A stretch of DNA of 41,253 bases from Myxococcales bacterium (GCA_021787845.1 JAJYLH010000036.1:1-41253); one strand, 5' to 3'. Numbered from the stretch's first letter, positions 1-9,548 are shown. Notes: generated by a model not told the origin, from the letters alone. Made by a program: numbers and translations.

Positions 1-1133
<1,133 letters not shown>

Positions 1134-1208
1134 CGCGAGCGCTGCCGGTGACCGGAAGCGGTACCGCCGCCTGGTCGGAGCGCGTCGGAACGACCGCCGG
1201 GGCTTGGG

Positions 1209-2483
1209 ATGTCTGAGCCCTCGCGCGCCGCGGTGCCGGACCATCCGGTGGTGGTCGTCCTCGAAGGGGACGGCATCGGTCCCGAGGTGCTCGCTTCCGC
1301 CCGGCAGGTGCTCGACGCCGCGACCGGACGCCTCTACCGAAAGCAGCGCACGATCGACTGGAGACTGGTGCCCTCTGGCTCGGCGAATTCGCTGCTCCCA
1401 GACGAGACCGTAGCCGCCCTACGTGAACATCGAACGGCTTTGCGCGGCCCGTTCGCCGCGCCCGACGAGGGCGGTCAGTCGCGGGCGCTTGAGCTGGGTG
1501 GGCTCCTCGACGTCTTCGTCGGCGAGATTCGGCTGCGCGACGACGCTCGCGAGATCGTCCTGCTCCTCGAAGCGAGCGAGGGCTCCGCGGCGCCGGCCGA
1601 GGCCGCCCCGGTGGAGCCCGAAACCGATGCTCTCCTGCGGCTCGTGCGCCGTGAGGTCCCGTCGGTCGCCACCGCCATCCGCTTCGGCACCCGCGAGCGC
1701 GTCGAAAGCTACCTGCGCGCGGTCGGGCGCCCGGAGCCGGCGCTCGTCGAGACCGGTCTCGGCGTGGAGCTGATTTCGCGCGAGGGGACCGAGCGCTTCA
1801 TCGGGGCGTCCCTGGCGCTCGCGGAGCGCGAGCAGCGCCGCCGGGTGACGCTGGTGGTCGATCCGTCGGCGACGCCGCACGCCGCGGAGTTCTTTGCCGA
1901 CACCGCGTATCGCGTCGCCTCCGAGCGATTTCCCGGCGTCGCGGTAACCCACCCGGATTTCATGCGCGCTACGGTGCGGGCGAGCGAGGCGGTGGCGGCA
2001 GCGCTGCGCGATCGCGCGCTCGAGGCGGGGCTGTGGATCGAGCAGCGCTCGCTTGCCGAGGCCTGCGAGCTGGCCGACCGCCGGGGTTCGTTCGACGTCG
2101 TGTGCGCCCCCTGGGCGGAAGGGCTGCTGCTCGCCCACCTGCTCGCGGGCGAGGACGCCGCGACGACGGCGGTGGTCCGGTCGAACCCGGAGACCGGCGC
2201 GGTGATCGGCGAGACCCTGCATGGCACCGCGGCAGCGCTGAAAGGGAAAGATCGCGCCAATCCCACCGCGGCCATCCGTGCGGGCGCGCGCGTGCTCTGG
2301 ACGCTGGGCTGGACCGAGATGCCAGCGGCGATCGAGGCGGCGATCAACCAGGCGCTGGCGCCTGGGACCCTTCCGTCGAAACGCAAGTCCAGTGCCGACG
2401 CGAAGGCGGCGGCCGGCACCGGTCCCGCCAAGCTTCAGGGCTCCGCCTTCACGCAGGCGGTCATCGCCGCCCTCGCGAGGTGA
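1209..2483 (+). CDS. Isocitrate dehydrogenase-fold protein, probably catalytically dead (paralogue A)
   Basis: The 424-residue protein aligns by eye along the isocitrate/isopropylmalate dehydrogenase fold. It has the N-terminal EGDGIGPEV loop, an LRGPFAAPDEGG segment matching the E. coli Icd substrate loop, a stretch like LISREGTERFIGAS matching CSEEGTKRLVRAA, and an HGTA...NP cofactor loop near the C-terminus. By that alignment the catalytic residues are missing: Arg153 is Leu, Tyr160 is Ala, Lys230 is Asp, and the Mg-binding aspartates 307 and 311 of NGDYISD are Leu and His (EGLLLAH). The NADP determinants Lys344/Tyr345 are also lost. The start is an ATG 75 bases after the previous gene, with only a weak ribosome site. 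It is followed after 6 bases by a second degenerate homologue. A structural, regulatory or non-canonical role is inferred; normal isocitrate oxidation looks unlikely. Confidence 0.8.
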   Translation: MSEPSRAAVPDHPVVVVLEGDGIGPEVLASARQVLDAATGRLYRKQRTIDWRLVPSGSANSLLPDETVAALREHRTALRGPFAAPDEGGQSRALELGGLLDVFVGEIRLRDDAREIVLLLEASEGSAAPAEAAPVEPETDALLRLVRREVPSVATAIRFGTRERVESYLRAVGRPEPALVETGLGVELISREGTERFIGASLALAEREQRRRVTLVVDPSATPHAAEFFADTAYRVASERFPGVAVTHPDFMRATVRASEAVAAALRDRALEAGLWIEQRSLAEACELADRRGSFDVVCAPWAEGLLLAHLLAGEDAATTAVVRSNPETGAVIGETLHGTAAALKGKDRANPTAAIRAGARVLWTLGWTEMPAAIEAAINQALAPGTLPSKRKSSADAKAAAGTGPAKLQGSAFTQAVIAALAR

Positions 2484-2489
2484 TCGCCG

Positions 2490-3569
2490 ATGGCGCCGGG
2501 CCGCATCTTTCTCGACGCGAACGGCCAGCTCGTCGTCCCCGACGAACCGACGATTCCGGTCGCGGTCGGCGACGGCGCGGGCGAAGGGAGCTGGCGCCTG
2601 GCGCGGCGCCTCGCCGAAGAGGCGGTCGCGCGGGCGTTCGGCGGCCAGAGGAAGGCGCATTTTCTCGAGGTGCCTGCGGGTGCTCGGGCCGAACGCGCGC
2701 TCAACGACCGGGTCCCGACCTCGACCGTGAACGCGTTTCGGCTCTACCGCGTCGGCCTCGACGGGGGACAGGAGCCGCTGGCGTCCGAGCAGACGACGCT
2801 CCAACGCGAGCTGCGCAGCCTCCTCGACCTGCACGTCGCGCTGGTAGGGCTCCCCGGGGGGCCGCTGGTCGTCTTCGACCAGGGCGAGGCTGGCTCAGCG
2901 GCAGTGGAGTTGCCTGCCGGCAGCGCCAATGCCCTCCGTTTCCTCGGGCTCGTCGAGGCGAGCGCGCCGGCGTTGACCGGGGCGCTGCGCTTCGGAACGG
3001 TCGCCGCCGCCGACCGGTATCACGCCGAGCGTCGCGAGCTGGAGCCGGGGGTGGTGGAGGCGACGGTCGGGCTCGTGCCGACGAGCCGCCTCGGCGTCGA
3101 GCGGCTGACGGTGGGCGCGGCGCGCCTGGCGAGGGCACAGGGGCGGACGCGTCTGACGCTGGTCGAGCCGGACACGTCGCCGCGTCTGACCTTCGCCCGG
3201 CGCATCGCCGCCCGGCTCTCGCTGCAGATGCTCCCGCCCGACGAGCGGCCGGCTCTGGACCAGACCCGGCTGGTGACGGTTCCAGCGCGCCTCGAGAGCG
3301 GAAAGATCGAATGCCTCGTCGCGTCGGAGCGCGAAGGGCTTGAGCTCCTCGGCGCCCTCGCGCCACGCTTTGGCGGCCGTCGTGCGCTCGCCCGGGGGCA
3401 GTACAATCTGGAGACCGGCCACGCGGTGTTCGGGCCATATTCGCCCGACTTCGACCATGTCGGTCCGCCGCTCGTCGAGGCGATTCGCCTGCTCTTCACG
3501 CACCTCGGATGGACCGCGGCAGCGCAGCAGCTTGGCGGCGCCACGGGAGCAGCCGGCGCCGCAGCGTAG
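2490..3569 (+). CDS. Isocitrate dehydrogenase-fold protein, probably catalytically dead (paralogue B)
   Basis: The 359-residue protein follows the same fold as its upstream neighbour but is more diverged. IPVAVGDGAGEG matches the GDGIG loop. LQRELRSLLDLHVAL matches the E. coli Icd SLNVALRQELDLYICL segment and keeps the Arg119 equivalent. RTRLTLVEPD matches the strand carrying catalytic Lys230, here Pro. LVVFDQGEAG replaces the Arg153/Tyr160 segment (Asp and Ala), REGLELLGAL replaces NGDYISDAL (both Mg aspartates lost), and the HGTA cofactor loop is replaced by a YSPDFDHVG segment. The shared C-terminal motif (ETGxxxxG ... LGWT) supports common origin with the upstream gene. The 6-base intergenic gap implies one transcript and possibly a heteromer. 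The alignment is manual, so individual residue equivalences are approximate. Confidence 0.65.
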   Translation: MAPGRIFLDANGQLVVPDEPTIPVAVGDGAGEGSWRLARRLAEEAVARAFGGQRKAHFLEVPAGARAERALNDRVPTSTVNAFRLYRVGLDGGQEPLASEQTTLQRELRSLLDLHVALVGLPGGPLVVFDQGEAGSAAVELPAGSANALRFLGLVEASAPALTGALRFGTVAAADRYHAERRELEPGVVEATVGLVPTSRLGVERLTVGAARLARAQGRTRLTLVEPDTSPRLTFARRIAARLSLQMLPPDERPALDQTRLVTVPARLESGKIECLVASEREGLELLGALAPRFGGRRALARGQYNLETGHAVFGPYSPDFDHVGPPLVEAIRLLFTHLGWTAAAQQLGGATGAAGAAA

Positions 3570-3712
3570 GACCCGACGCCGCTTCTGCGCGTCGGTCGCG
3601 TCGAAGGCCTGGGCTACCCCGCGTCCCGCCACTGTCCCGTCGTCCGTTCCCGAGCGAACGACGTGATTCCGAGGAGAGCCCGGCGTCGATGTCGGGATTG
3701 CGCTCGCAGCCG

Positions 3713-4522
3713 CTATCCCTCGTTCTTGACCAGGCGCAGCGCGCCTTCCGCTGGCAGCTCGAGCCGGCGAATCGACTCCACGTAGGCGGCCTCGAGCTGG
3801 CGGCGAGCGGCTTGGTAGACCGCCTTCTTGATCAAGAACTCGTGGTGCGACACGCCGGGCACCTCGACGTTGACCAGGTTTTCGCGCCCTTCGTCCTCGA
3901 GGAGGCCCGCCGGGAACGGCACCACCCGGTCGTCCTTCGAGTAGATGGCGGCCAGGCGCACGTCGGCCGGGAACGGCCCCGCCTTGAGCTTGCGGATGAA
4001 CCGGCTCATCGGCATCAGCTCCCAGATCGACGGAGCGAAGAGGCCGGTCGCGGCGACCCCGAGGTAGGCGGTAGCGGTCCCGTGGTGCGGCGTACCCAGC
4101 GTCACCAGGGCACAGCAGCGCTCGTGCCCTCCGAGGCGCTTGATGTAGTAGCGCCCGATCAGCCCGCCCGTCGAATGGCCGATGATCGCCAGCGGCCCGA
4201 GGTCGTACTTGCGGTAGAGCCGCTCGACCTTCTCCCGGACGAGCAGCGCCGTCTCCTCGATCGAGCGGGTGTTGAAGGTGCCGAAGAGCCCGCCGAGGTC
4301 CAACGAGAAGACGCCGTAGCCGTCGCGGCGCAGCCGCCGCTCGAGCACCGTCAGCCCCCGGCGGGTCGCCATGAACCCCGGAAGGAGCAGCACCGGTCTC
4401 GCACAGTGCTGGAACTCCGTCACGTGGACCACTTCGTGCCCGATGTCCCGCGGGTCGAAGTAGCGCAGGAGGTCGCGGCTTTCCGCCCGGAACCGGCGCC
4501 AGGTCTTTCGCAGCACATTCAT
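3713..4522 (-). CDS. Lipase-like alpha/beta hydrolase
   Basis: This 269-residue protein has the order expected of an alpha/beta-fold lipase/esterase: an oxyanion segment VLLLPGF (45-50), a nucleophile elbow GHSTGG with Ser117, a downstream SKDDRVVP segment carrying the probable acid Asp, and GVSHHEF with the probable catalytic His. The sequence LVTLGTPHHGT is characteristic of LipA/triacylglycerol-lipase and PGAP1-like families. I chose the ATG at 4522 because GAGGCGGCGAG lies immediately upstream and the conserved domain begins soon after; the frame is open further upstream but that part is low-complexity and antisense to the deformylase gene. No clear signal peptide, so it may be cytoplasmic or membrane-associated. 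It converges on the preceding plus-strand gene and is divergent from def. The substrate cannot be told. Confidence 0.85.
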   Translation of the reverse strand: MNVLRKTWRRFRAESRDLLRYFDPRDIGHEVVHVTEFQHCARPVLLLPGFMATRRGLTVLERRLRRDGYGVFSLDLGGLFGTFNTRSIEETALLVREKVERLYRKYDLGPLAIIGHSTGGLIGRYYIKRLGGHERCCALVTLGTPHHGTATAYLGVAATGLFAPSIWELMPMSRFIRKLKAGPFPADVRLAAIYSKDDRVVPFPAGLLEDEGRENLVNVEVPGVSHHEFLIKKAVYQAARRQLEAAYVESIRRLELPAEGALRLVKNEG

Positions 4523-4688
4523 CTCGCCGCCTCGAGAAAGGACGGTCCCCAGCACGCCCGGCGCAAATGGTACCGCCAAGCGGTTCGCGCGAGAACAAAC
4601 CGCGCCTTGATGCCTTCGCCGGCGGCCGGCGCTTCGGGGGCCTCGGGGGACTCGCCACGAGCCTGGTTTTTTGCGATGAATCGGTCCC

Positions 4689-5192
4689 ATGATTCGTCGC
4701 ATCGTCCTCTGGCCCGACCCGGTTCTGGACCACCCGACGCAGCCCGTCGTCGACTTCGCCTCGCTCCCGCCGCTGATCGAGGAAATGGCGGAGGCGATGA
4801 AAGAAGCGAAGGGCACCGGCCTCGCGGCGAACCAGGTCGGGCTCGGTCTTCGGCTCGCGCTCATCGGCCGCGCCGACGGAAGCTGGTTCGAGATCGTCAA
4901 CCCGGAGGTGCTCTCGCGAGAGGGCGGCGTCGTCTACAACGAGGGGTGCCTGTCGATCCCGGGCGAGTGGCACGACGTGCCGCGGTCGCTCAAGGTCCGG
5001 GTGCGGTATCGCGACGCGCGGGGCGAGGAGCACGAAATCGCTGCCGAGGAGCGGCTCGCCCACGTGCTCCAGCACGAAATCGACCACCTCGACGGGCACG
5101 TCTACGCGCACCATCTCTCGCCGCTCAAGCGCAAGCTCATCCGCGAGCACATGCTGAAGAAGAAGCGCGACGCGGGACGAAACGCGCGTTAG
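4689..5192 (+). CDS. def: Peptide deformylase
   Basis: This enzyme removes the N-formyl group from nascent proteins in the cytoplasm. The 167-residue protein has all three family motifs: GTGLAANQVG (42-51), EGCLSIPG with metal-binding Cys87, and QHEIDHLDG with His129, Glu130 and His133. Length is normal for the family. The first ATG gives a standard MIRRIVLWPDPVL start. It is divergent from the hydrolase gene, and nadA follows 53 bases downstream on the same strand, so co-transcription is possible. The usual partner gene fmt is not next to it. Confidence 0.97.
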   Translation: MIRRIVLWPDPVLDHPTQPVVDFASLPPLIEEMAEAMKEAKGTGLAANQVGLGLRLALIGRADGSWFEIVNPEVLSREGGVVYNEGCLSIPGEWHDVPRSLKVRVRYRDARGEEHEIAAEERLAHVLQHEIDHLDGHVYAHHLSPLKRKLIREHMLKKKRDAGRNAR

Positions 5193-5245
5193 CTTCTCGT
5201 TCTCGGAGCGAGCCGCTCGCCAGGAGCGCTCAAGGGAGCCGTTCG

Positions 5246-6196
5246 ATGCTCGCGCACGATTCGCTCGCCGACGAGGTCGTCGCGCTCAAGAAGTCGCGCC
5301 GGGCGGTGATCCTCGCGCACTACTACCAGGAGAGCGACATCCAAGACGTCGCGGACTTCGTCGGCGACTCGCTGCAGCTCTCGCAGGAAGCGCAGGCGAC
5401 CGAGGCGGAGGTCATCTGCTTCGCGGGCGTACACTTCATGGCCGAGGTCGCGAAGATCCTGAACCCGACTCGGACCGTGGTGGTGCCGGACCTCGAGGCA
5501 GGCTGCTCTCTGTCGGACGCTTGCCCTCCCGCCGGGCTCGCGGCCTTCAAAGCGCAGCACCCGGGCGCGAAGGTCGTCGCCTACATCAACTGCAGCGCGG
5601 GCGTGAAGGCGCTGGCGGACGTCATCGTCACCAGCTCCAACGCCGAGAAGATCGTCAAGAGCTTCCCGGCAGGGCAAGAGCTCCTCTTCGTGCCCGACAA
5701 GAACCTCGGCCGCTATCTGGTCGAGAAGACCGGCCGCCCGATGATCCTGTGGGAGGGCGCCTGCATCGTGCACGAGCAGTACAACGAACGAAAGCTGGTG
5801 CAGATGAAGGCGCGGCACCCGGGCGCTCTCGTGCTCGCGCATCCGGAGTGCGAGGGGCCGGTCCTGCGCCACGCGGACGTCGTCGGCTCCACGAAAGCGC
5901 TCCTGGAGTGCGTGCGAAAGGACCCGGCGCGGGAGTTCATCGTCGCGACGGAGCCGGGCATCTTCCACGAGATGGAGCGGGCGGCGCCGCAGAAGGCGCT
6001 TCTCGAGGCGCCCATCCACGGCGCTTGCGCAGCCACGGGCGCTTGCAACACCTGTCCGCACATGAAGCGCAACACGCTCGAGAAAGTGCGCGACGCGCTG
6101 GCGAACCTGGCGCCGCGGGTGGACCTCGAAGAGGGCGTGCGCGCGGGGGCGTTCGTGCCGATGCAGCGGATGCTCGAGCTGTCGAAGGCCGCGTGA
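5246..6196 (+). CDS. nadA: Quinolinate synthase
   Basis: NadA condenses iminoaspartate with dihydroxyacetone phosphate to form quinolinate in de novo NAD synthesis, using a [4Fe-4S] cluster. The 316-residue protein shows the family signatures AHYYQ near residue 25, GDSLQLS, FAGVHFMAE, PDLEAGCSL with Cys87, WEGACIVHE with Cys173, HPEC, and the C-terminal CNTCPHMKRNTLE motif, whose Cys270 is the probable third cluster ligand. The ATG at 5246 is preceded by AAGGGAGCC, a fair ribosome site, and fits the short N-terminus of three-cysteine NadA proteins. nadB and nadC are not in the window. The reading frame is open far upstream but only antisense sequence lies there. Confidence 0.97.
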   Translation: MLAHDSLADEVVALKKSRRAVILAHYYQESDIQDVADFVGDSLQLSQEAQATEAEVICFAGVHFMAEVAKILNPTRTVVVPDLEAGCSLSDACPPAGLAAFKAQHPGAKVVAYINCSAGVKALADVIVTSSNAEKIVKSFPAGQELLFVPDKNLGRYLVEKTGRPMILWEGACIVHEQYNERKLVQMKARHPGALVLAHPECEGPVLRHADVVGSTKALLECVRKDPAREFIVATEPGIFHEMERAAPQKALLEAPIHGACAATGACNTCPHMKRNTLEKVRDALANLAPRVDLEEGVRAGAFVPMQRMLELSKAA

Positions 6197-6273
6197 CCAA
6201 GCGCACGTTGCCGGACGCGCTCGGTCTGGCAGAATGGGTGTTCGAGCGCTGGTTTTGCTCGGGGAGAGAATCG

Positions 6274-6921
6274 ATGGCCAAGCTCGCGTGCGCGTTCGTC
6301 GTCGCCGTGATGCTCGCGAGCCCAGCGGCTCGGGCACAGTGCGCCAAGACCGCTTCCGGTCAGCCGTACGCCACCGGCACGGGCGATGCGGATCCGGCGG
6401 CCGAGACCGCTGGCCTGAGGCGTCTGGGCGCCGAGCGCGCGGCGTTCCTCGACGCCCTGGCGAAGCTGCACGCCTGCCTCGGCGCGAAAGCTTCGGGCGT
6501 GACCGGCTGGTCGCTCGCCGCGGTGCGCTACTTCGATTCCGATCCGATCGTCGAGGTCGACGTCGCCGCCACGTTCGACCAGGCGCCGCGCATCGCGGTC
6601 CTGGGCTCGGCGCTGCCGAACATCGCGCGGGAGATGCGGCGCGGTTCCAACATCAAGCGGTTGAGGCTGTCGACGACGCGCGCGGCGAAGGTGATGGCCG
6701 AGCGCAACGCCGCCGAGGCGCTGAACGTCGTGTTCCCGGCGGGCGGCAAGACCGGCGACGTGAGGCAGGTGGTCGCGGGAGCGATTGGCGGCTGCGCGAC
6801 GACCGACATCGCCTACTGGAGCGACCAGGCGGTCAGCGTGAAGCTCATCTGCGGCAAGGCCGTCGCGCACCGGCGCGTCAAGCCGCATCCGGCGCCGAAA
6901 ATCGAGAAGCACAAGCCCTGA
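6274..6921 (+). CDS. Secreted protein of unknown function
   Basis: This 215-residue protein begins with a clear signal peptide: MAKLACAFVVAVMLASPAARA, with cleavage probable after ARA before QCAKT. The mature part is about 195 residues with Cys residues near its start, middle and end, suggesting disulfides in the periplasm. The segment LRLSTTRAAKVMAERNAAEAL resembles the helix found in LPP20-type lipoproteins, but that likeness is weak. The C-terminus is basic (RRVKPHPAPKIEKHKP). GGGGAGAG lies 7-14 bases before the ATG and serves as the ribosome site. It lies 77 bases after nadA and converges on the SpoU methyltransferase gene. I cannot name a function. Confidence 0.75.
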   Translation: MAKLACAFVVAVMLASPAARAQCAKTASGQPYATGTGDADPAAETAGLRRLGAERAAFLDALAKLHACLGAKASGVTGWSLAAVRYFDSDPIVEVDVAATFDQAPRIAVLGSALPNIAREMRRGSNIKRLRLSTTRAAKVMAERNAAEALNVVFPAGGKTGDVRQVVAGAIGGCATTDIAYWSDQAVSVKLICGKAVAHRRVKPHPAPKIEKHKP

Positions 6922-6931
6922 CGGATTCCGG

Positions 6932-6948
6932 GACCGGTCACGCCGGTC
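6932..6948 (+). terminator. Possible stem-loop after the secreted-protein gene
   Basis: GACCGG and CCGGTC flank a 5-base loop, starting 10 bases after the stop codon at 6921. There is no T-run, so intrinsic termination is uncertain. The rest of the 212-base convergent gap to 7133 shows no gene. Confidence 0.3.
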
Positions 6949-7133
6949 GAAAGCGCATCCGATGTCCCTGCTGGCGCGGGTGGCTCGTCGCGACGCTCGT
7001 CAAGATCGAGGTTTCCACTCAGAAGACAATTCAGCGGACAAGTCATGGGGTCCTGGACCGCTCACCCTGGGCGGAAACGAAAGCGACAGTGCCAACATCT
7101 CCACCTCACTTCGTTTCGGTCCCTTGATCTCGA

Positions 7134-7661
7134 TCACGCGCCGCCGCGCGTTGGCTGCTCGACGTGGCGGCGAGTCCATTCGGCCATCGCGATGCCAGCG
7201 GCGACCGAGAGCGGAAACGAGTGGTTCAGGCCGTACATCGGGATGCCGACCACCTGGTCCGCCGCCGCGATCAGCTCGGCGCCGACACCGAAGTCCTCTG
7301 CGCCGAAGACCATCAGGCACGCCGCTGGGAGGGGGCACGTCCACAGGCTCTCGCGCGCGCCGTCCCTCTCCAGGACCACGATGGGCAACTTCTCGTCGCG
7401 CGCCCAGCGGATGAGCGCGGATTCGTCGTCGACCTCGCGGATGTTTTCGAACTTCGCCATGCCCATCGCCGCGCGTTCGTAGTACGGCGCCTTTCCGACG
7501 AGGATGATTTCGCGCACCAGAAAGGAGTGCGCGACGCGGATGATGGCGCCGACGTTGAACGGGTTCTTCGGCCGGACGACGGCGATCCGCAACGGCCTAC
7601 GGATGCGGTCCAGCTCCTCGCGGAGCTCTTCGAGCGACCGGTCGGAAGGCGGGACCTTCAC
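7134..7661 (-). CDS. SpoU/TrmH-family RNA 2'-O-methyltransferase
   Basis: A SPOUT-class methyltransferase expected to transfer a methyl group from S-adenosylmethionine to a ribose 2'-OH in tRNA or rRNA. The 175-residue protein has motif 1 (NPFNVGAIIRVAHSF), motif 2 (VFGAEDFGVG) and motif 3 (IPMYGLNHSFPLSVAAGIAM) in order. Motif 3 usually reads SLNVSVAA; here the Asn is replaced by Pro, which may affect the knot. The start is GTG at 7661, with no strong ribosome site seen; an ATG further upstream is out of frame. It lies 52 bases downstream of mutY. The RNA target cannot be read from the sequence. Confidence 0.85.
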   Translation of the reverse strand: MKVPPSDRSLEELREELDRIRRPLRIAVVRPKNPFNVGAIIRVAHSFLVREIILVGKAPYYERAAMGMAKFENIREVDDESALIRWARDEKLPIVVLERDGARESLWTCPLPAACLMVFGAEDFGVGAELIAAADQVVGIPMYGLNHSFPLSVAAGIAMAEWTRRHVEQPTRGGA

Positions 7662-7713
7662 GCTTGCGTAGCATGCTGCATGAAGCTGCCGCGCGCCAGC
7701 ACGCGAGGTACCA

Positions 7714-8814
7714 TCAACGCTTACCGGCAGCGCAAATGCCTACCGCGCGGAGGGTCTTCGTGGCCAGCGACGAGAGCCCGAGCGACGCGAGCTCCTGGGG
7801 AGCGACGAACCTGCCCTGCGGCGGCGGTCGTGCTCGGCGGCCCTGCACGACGAACGGCTCGACCGTCACCTCGCGGTGGGTGAGCGTCTGACGAACGATG
7901 GCGGCCGGTTCGACCGTGGCGTCCATTCCCGCGAACGACCGCGCGACCCGCAACGCGACTCGGCTCGCTTGCCCCTCGGGACCGATTTCGGCGGCCGGCA
8001 GCTCCCAGAGACCAGCGAAGAGGCCTTTCCTCTCCCGGCGGACGAGCAACACCCGGGGCCCATCGAAGAACGCGAGAGCGACGAACCGCAGGTGCCGCCT
8101 TTCGGCGCGGGGCCTGGCGAGCGGATAGGTCGCCGGATCGCCGCGCTCGGCCGCGAGGCACTCCGGCCGGACCGGACACCGGCCGCAGGCGGGAGCCTTG
8201 GCGGTGCAGACGGCCTGGCCCAGCTCCATCAACGCCTGATTCCAGTCGCCCGCCTCGTCGACGACGACGAGGGCGCCCGCGCGCTCCCAGGCGCGCGCGC
8301 GTGACTCCTCGGCACCGCTCTCCCATCCTTCGATCCGGCAGAGGACGCGCGCGACGTTCCCGTCGACCAGCGGCACGTCGAGGCCGAGGGCGATGGAGCC
8401 GACCGCGCCGGCGGTGTACGGCCCGAACCCCGGCAACGCGCGCAGCGCCTCGAGATCGCGCGGGAGCTCGCCGGCGTGGTGTGTCGCCATCACCTGGGCC
8501 GCCGCGTGGAGGTTTCGGGCCCGCGCGTAGTAGCCAAGACCGCTCCAGAGTGCCAGCACCTCGTCGAGCGACGCCGCCGCGAGCGCCCGCACGGTCGGAA
8601 AGCGGGTGAGAAAGCGATGGAAGTAAGGAATCGCCGTCGCCACCTGGGTCTGCTGGAGCATCACCTCGCTCACCCAGATGGCGTACGGATCGCGCGTGCG
8701 GCGCCAGGGCAGGTCCCGCGCGTGGCCGCGAAACCATCGAAGGAGCCGCCGCTGCCAAGGGTGGGAATGCGGCGCAGGGGGTCGGCTACGCTTTCGGTTG
8801 GCGCCATCCTTCAT
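7714..8814 (-). CDS. mutY: A/G-specific adenine DNA glycosylase
   Basis: MutY removes adenine mispaired with 8-oxoguanine. The 366-residue protein has the helix-hairpin-helix glycosylase core with catalytic Glu50 in SEVMLQQTQ, the LPGFGPYTAGAV hairpin (127-138) followed by catalytic Asp151 in VPLVDGNVAR, and the [4Fe-4S] loop Cys203-x6-Cys210-x2-Cys213-x5-Cys219. The C-terminal 130 residues form the NUDIX-like 8-oxoG recognition domain (LLVRRERKGLFAGLWELP). The ATG at 8814 overlaps the stop of the upstream NlpC/P60 gene by 4 bases (ATGA), implying translational coupling. Length and motif order are normal. Confidence 0.95.
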   Translation of the reverse strand: MKDGANRKRSRPPAPHSHPWQRRLLRWFRGHARDLPWRRTRDPYAIWVSEVMLQQTQVATAIPYFHRFLTRFPTVRALAAASLDEVLALWSGLGYYARARNLHAAAQVMATHHAGELPRDLEALRALPGFGPYTAGAVGSIALGLDVPLVDGNVARVLCRIEGWESGAEESRARAWERAGALVVVDEAGDWNQALMELGQAVCTAKAPACGRCPVRPECLAAERGDPATYPLARPRAERRHLRFVALAFFDGPRVLLVRRERKGLFAGLWELPAAEIGPEGQASRVALRVARSFAGMDATVEPAAIVRQTLTHREVTVEPFVVQGRRARPPPQGRFVAPQELASLGLSSLATKTLRAVGICAAGKR

Positions 8815-9548
8815 CGAGCGGCCTGCGGCTCCGGACGCGCTCGGATCGTTCCATAGCCCGCGAACAGCTCGCCCATCAGCCGTGGCGTGCCCGCACGGTC
8901 GTGACGGGTTCGTCGACGCAGGAAAGCGTTGATCACTCGGCCGGAGCGGTCTCGCCACGCGTGCGGATGGGCGAGGTTCATCGGCTCGCGCTCGATGCCG
9001 GCCGAGACGTAGTGGATGACGTAGACGGTTCCGTCGGCAAGGACCCGGTCGACGATTCCGACGTGCGTCAGCCAGTCGTCGAGCCGCCGGTCGCCGTTGC
9101 GGTCGTAGGTGTCGTTGAAGTAGACGACGTCGCCCGGCGACGGCGCTCCCGATCGGTAGTTGCGCCCATGGAGGGCGAACCAGCGATGGATCAGCCGCAC
9201 GCCGTTCTCGTCCCGGCGCATCGGCACCGCGAAGAGGTCGACGCCGGCGGCGCTGTAGACCCCGCGCACAAACCCGGAGCAGTCGGCGCGGAACCGGCGC
9301 CCGCCGACCTCGACCCGCCGGCGCCCGACGAGCGAACGCGCTGCGGCGAGGACGCGGGTCAACGCCGCTGTGGTCGGCCGCGAGCGCGAGCCTCTCGTGG
9401 TCCGAGAGGCGCGAGGAGGACGCGGTCCGCGCGCCGAAGCCGCCATCCGCGCCCGAGGAATCGAGGTCGGCCACGGCTCTGTCCGCCGCGGGGTGTGGGC
9501 GCAGGCGCAAGCCGCGAGCGTCAACGCGAGGGCGGCCGGCCGGGGCAT
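8811..9548 (-). CDS. NlpC/P60-family peptidase, probable lipoprotein
   Basis: This family cleaves peptide cross-links or stems of peptidoglycan in the periplasm. The 245-residue protein starts with a short hydrophobic stretch and a lipobox-like LAAC (Cys14). A low-complexity Arg/Ser/Pro/Thr linker runs to about residue 60. The catalytic domain has the nucleophile in ADCSGFVRGVYSAAG and the His in THVGIVDRV. Between them is DRNGDRRLDDW, which resembles an EF-hand/dockerin calcium loop. The ATG is at 9548. The 3' end overlaps mutY by 4 bases, an odd pairing since the two functions are unrelated. The upstream 111-base gap to 9660 holds no gene. Confidence 0.85.
   Translation of the reverse strand: MPRPAALALTLAACACAHTPRRTEPWPTSIPRARMAASARGPRPPRASRTTRGSRSRPTTAALTRVLAAARSLVGRRRVEVGGRRFRADCSGFVRGVYSAAGVDLFAVPMRRDENGVRLIHRWFALHGRNYRSGAPSPGDVVYFNDTYDRNGDRRLDDWLTHVGIVDRVLADGTVYVIHYVSAGIEREPMNLAHPHAWRDRSGRVINAFLRRRTRHDRAGTPRLMGELFAGYGTIRARPEPQAAR

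Noticed and set aside
2033-3343. 436-codon plus-strand open frame across both IDH-like genes
   Set aside because: It is out of frame with both supported genes and Arg/Gly-rich. I also considered whether the two IDH-like genes were one frameshifted gene, but each covers the whole fold from the GDG loop to the C-terminus.
3509-5245. Open frame leading into nadA from upstream
   Set aside because: It runs antisense to the lipase-like gene and out of frame to def, with no family features; nadA begins at 5246.
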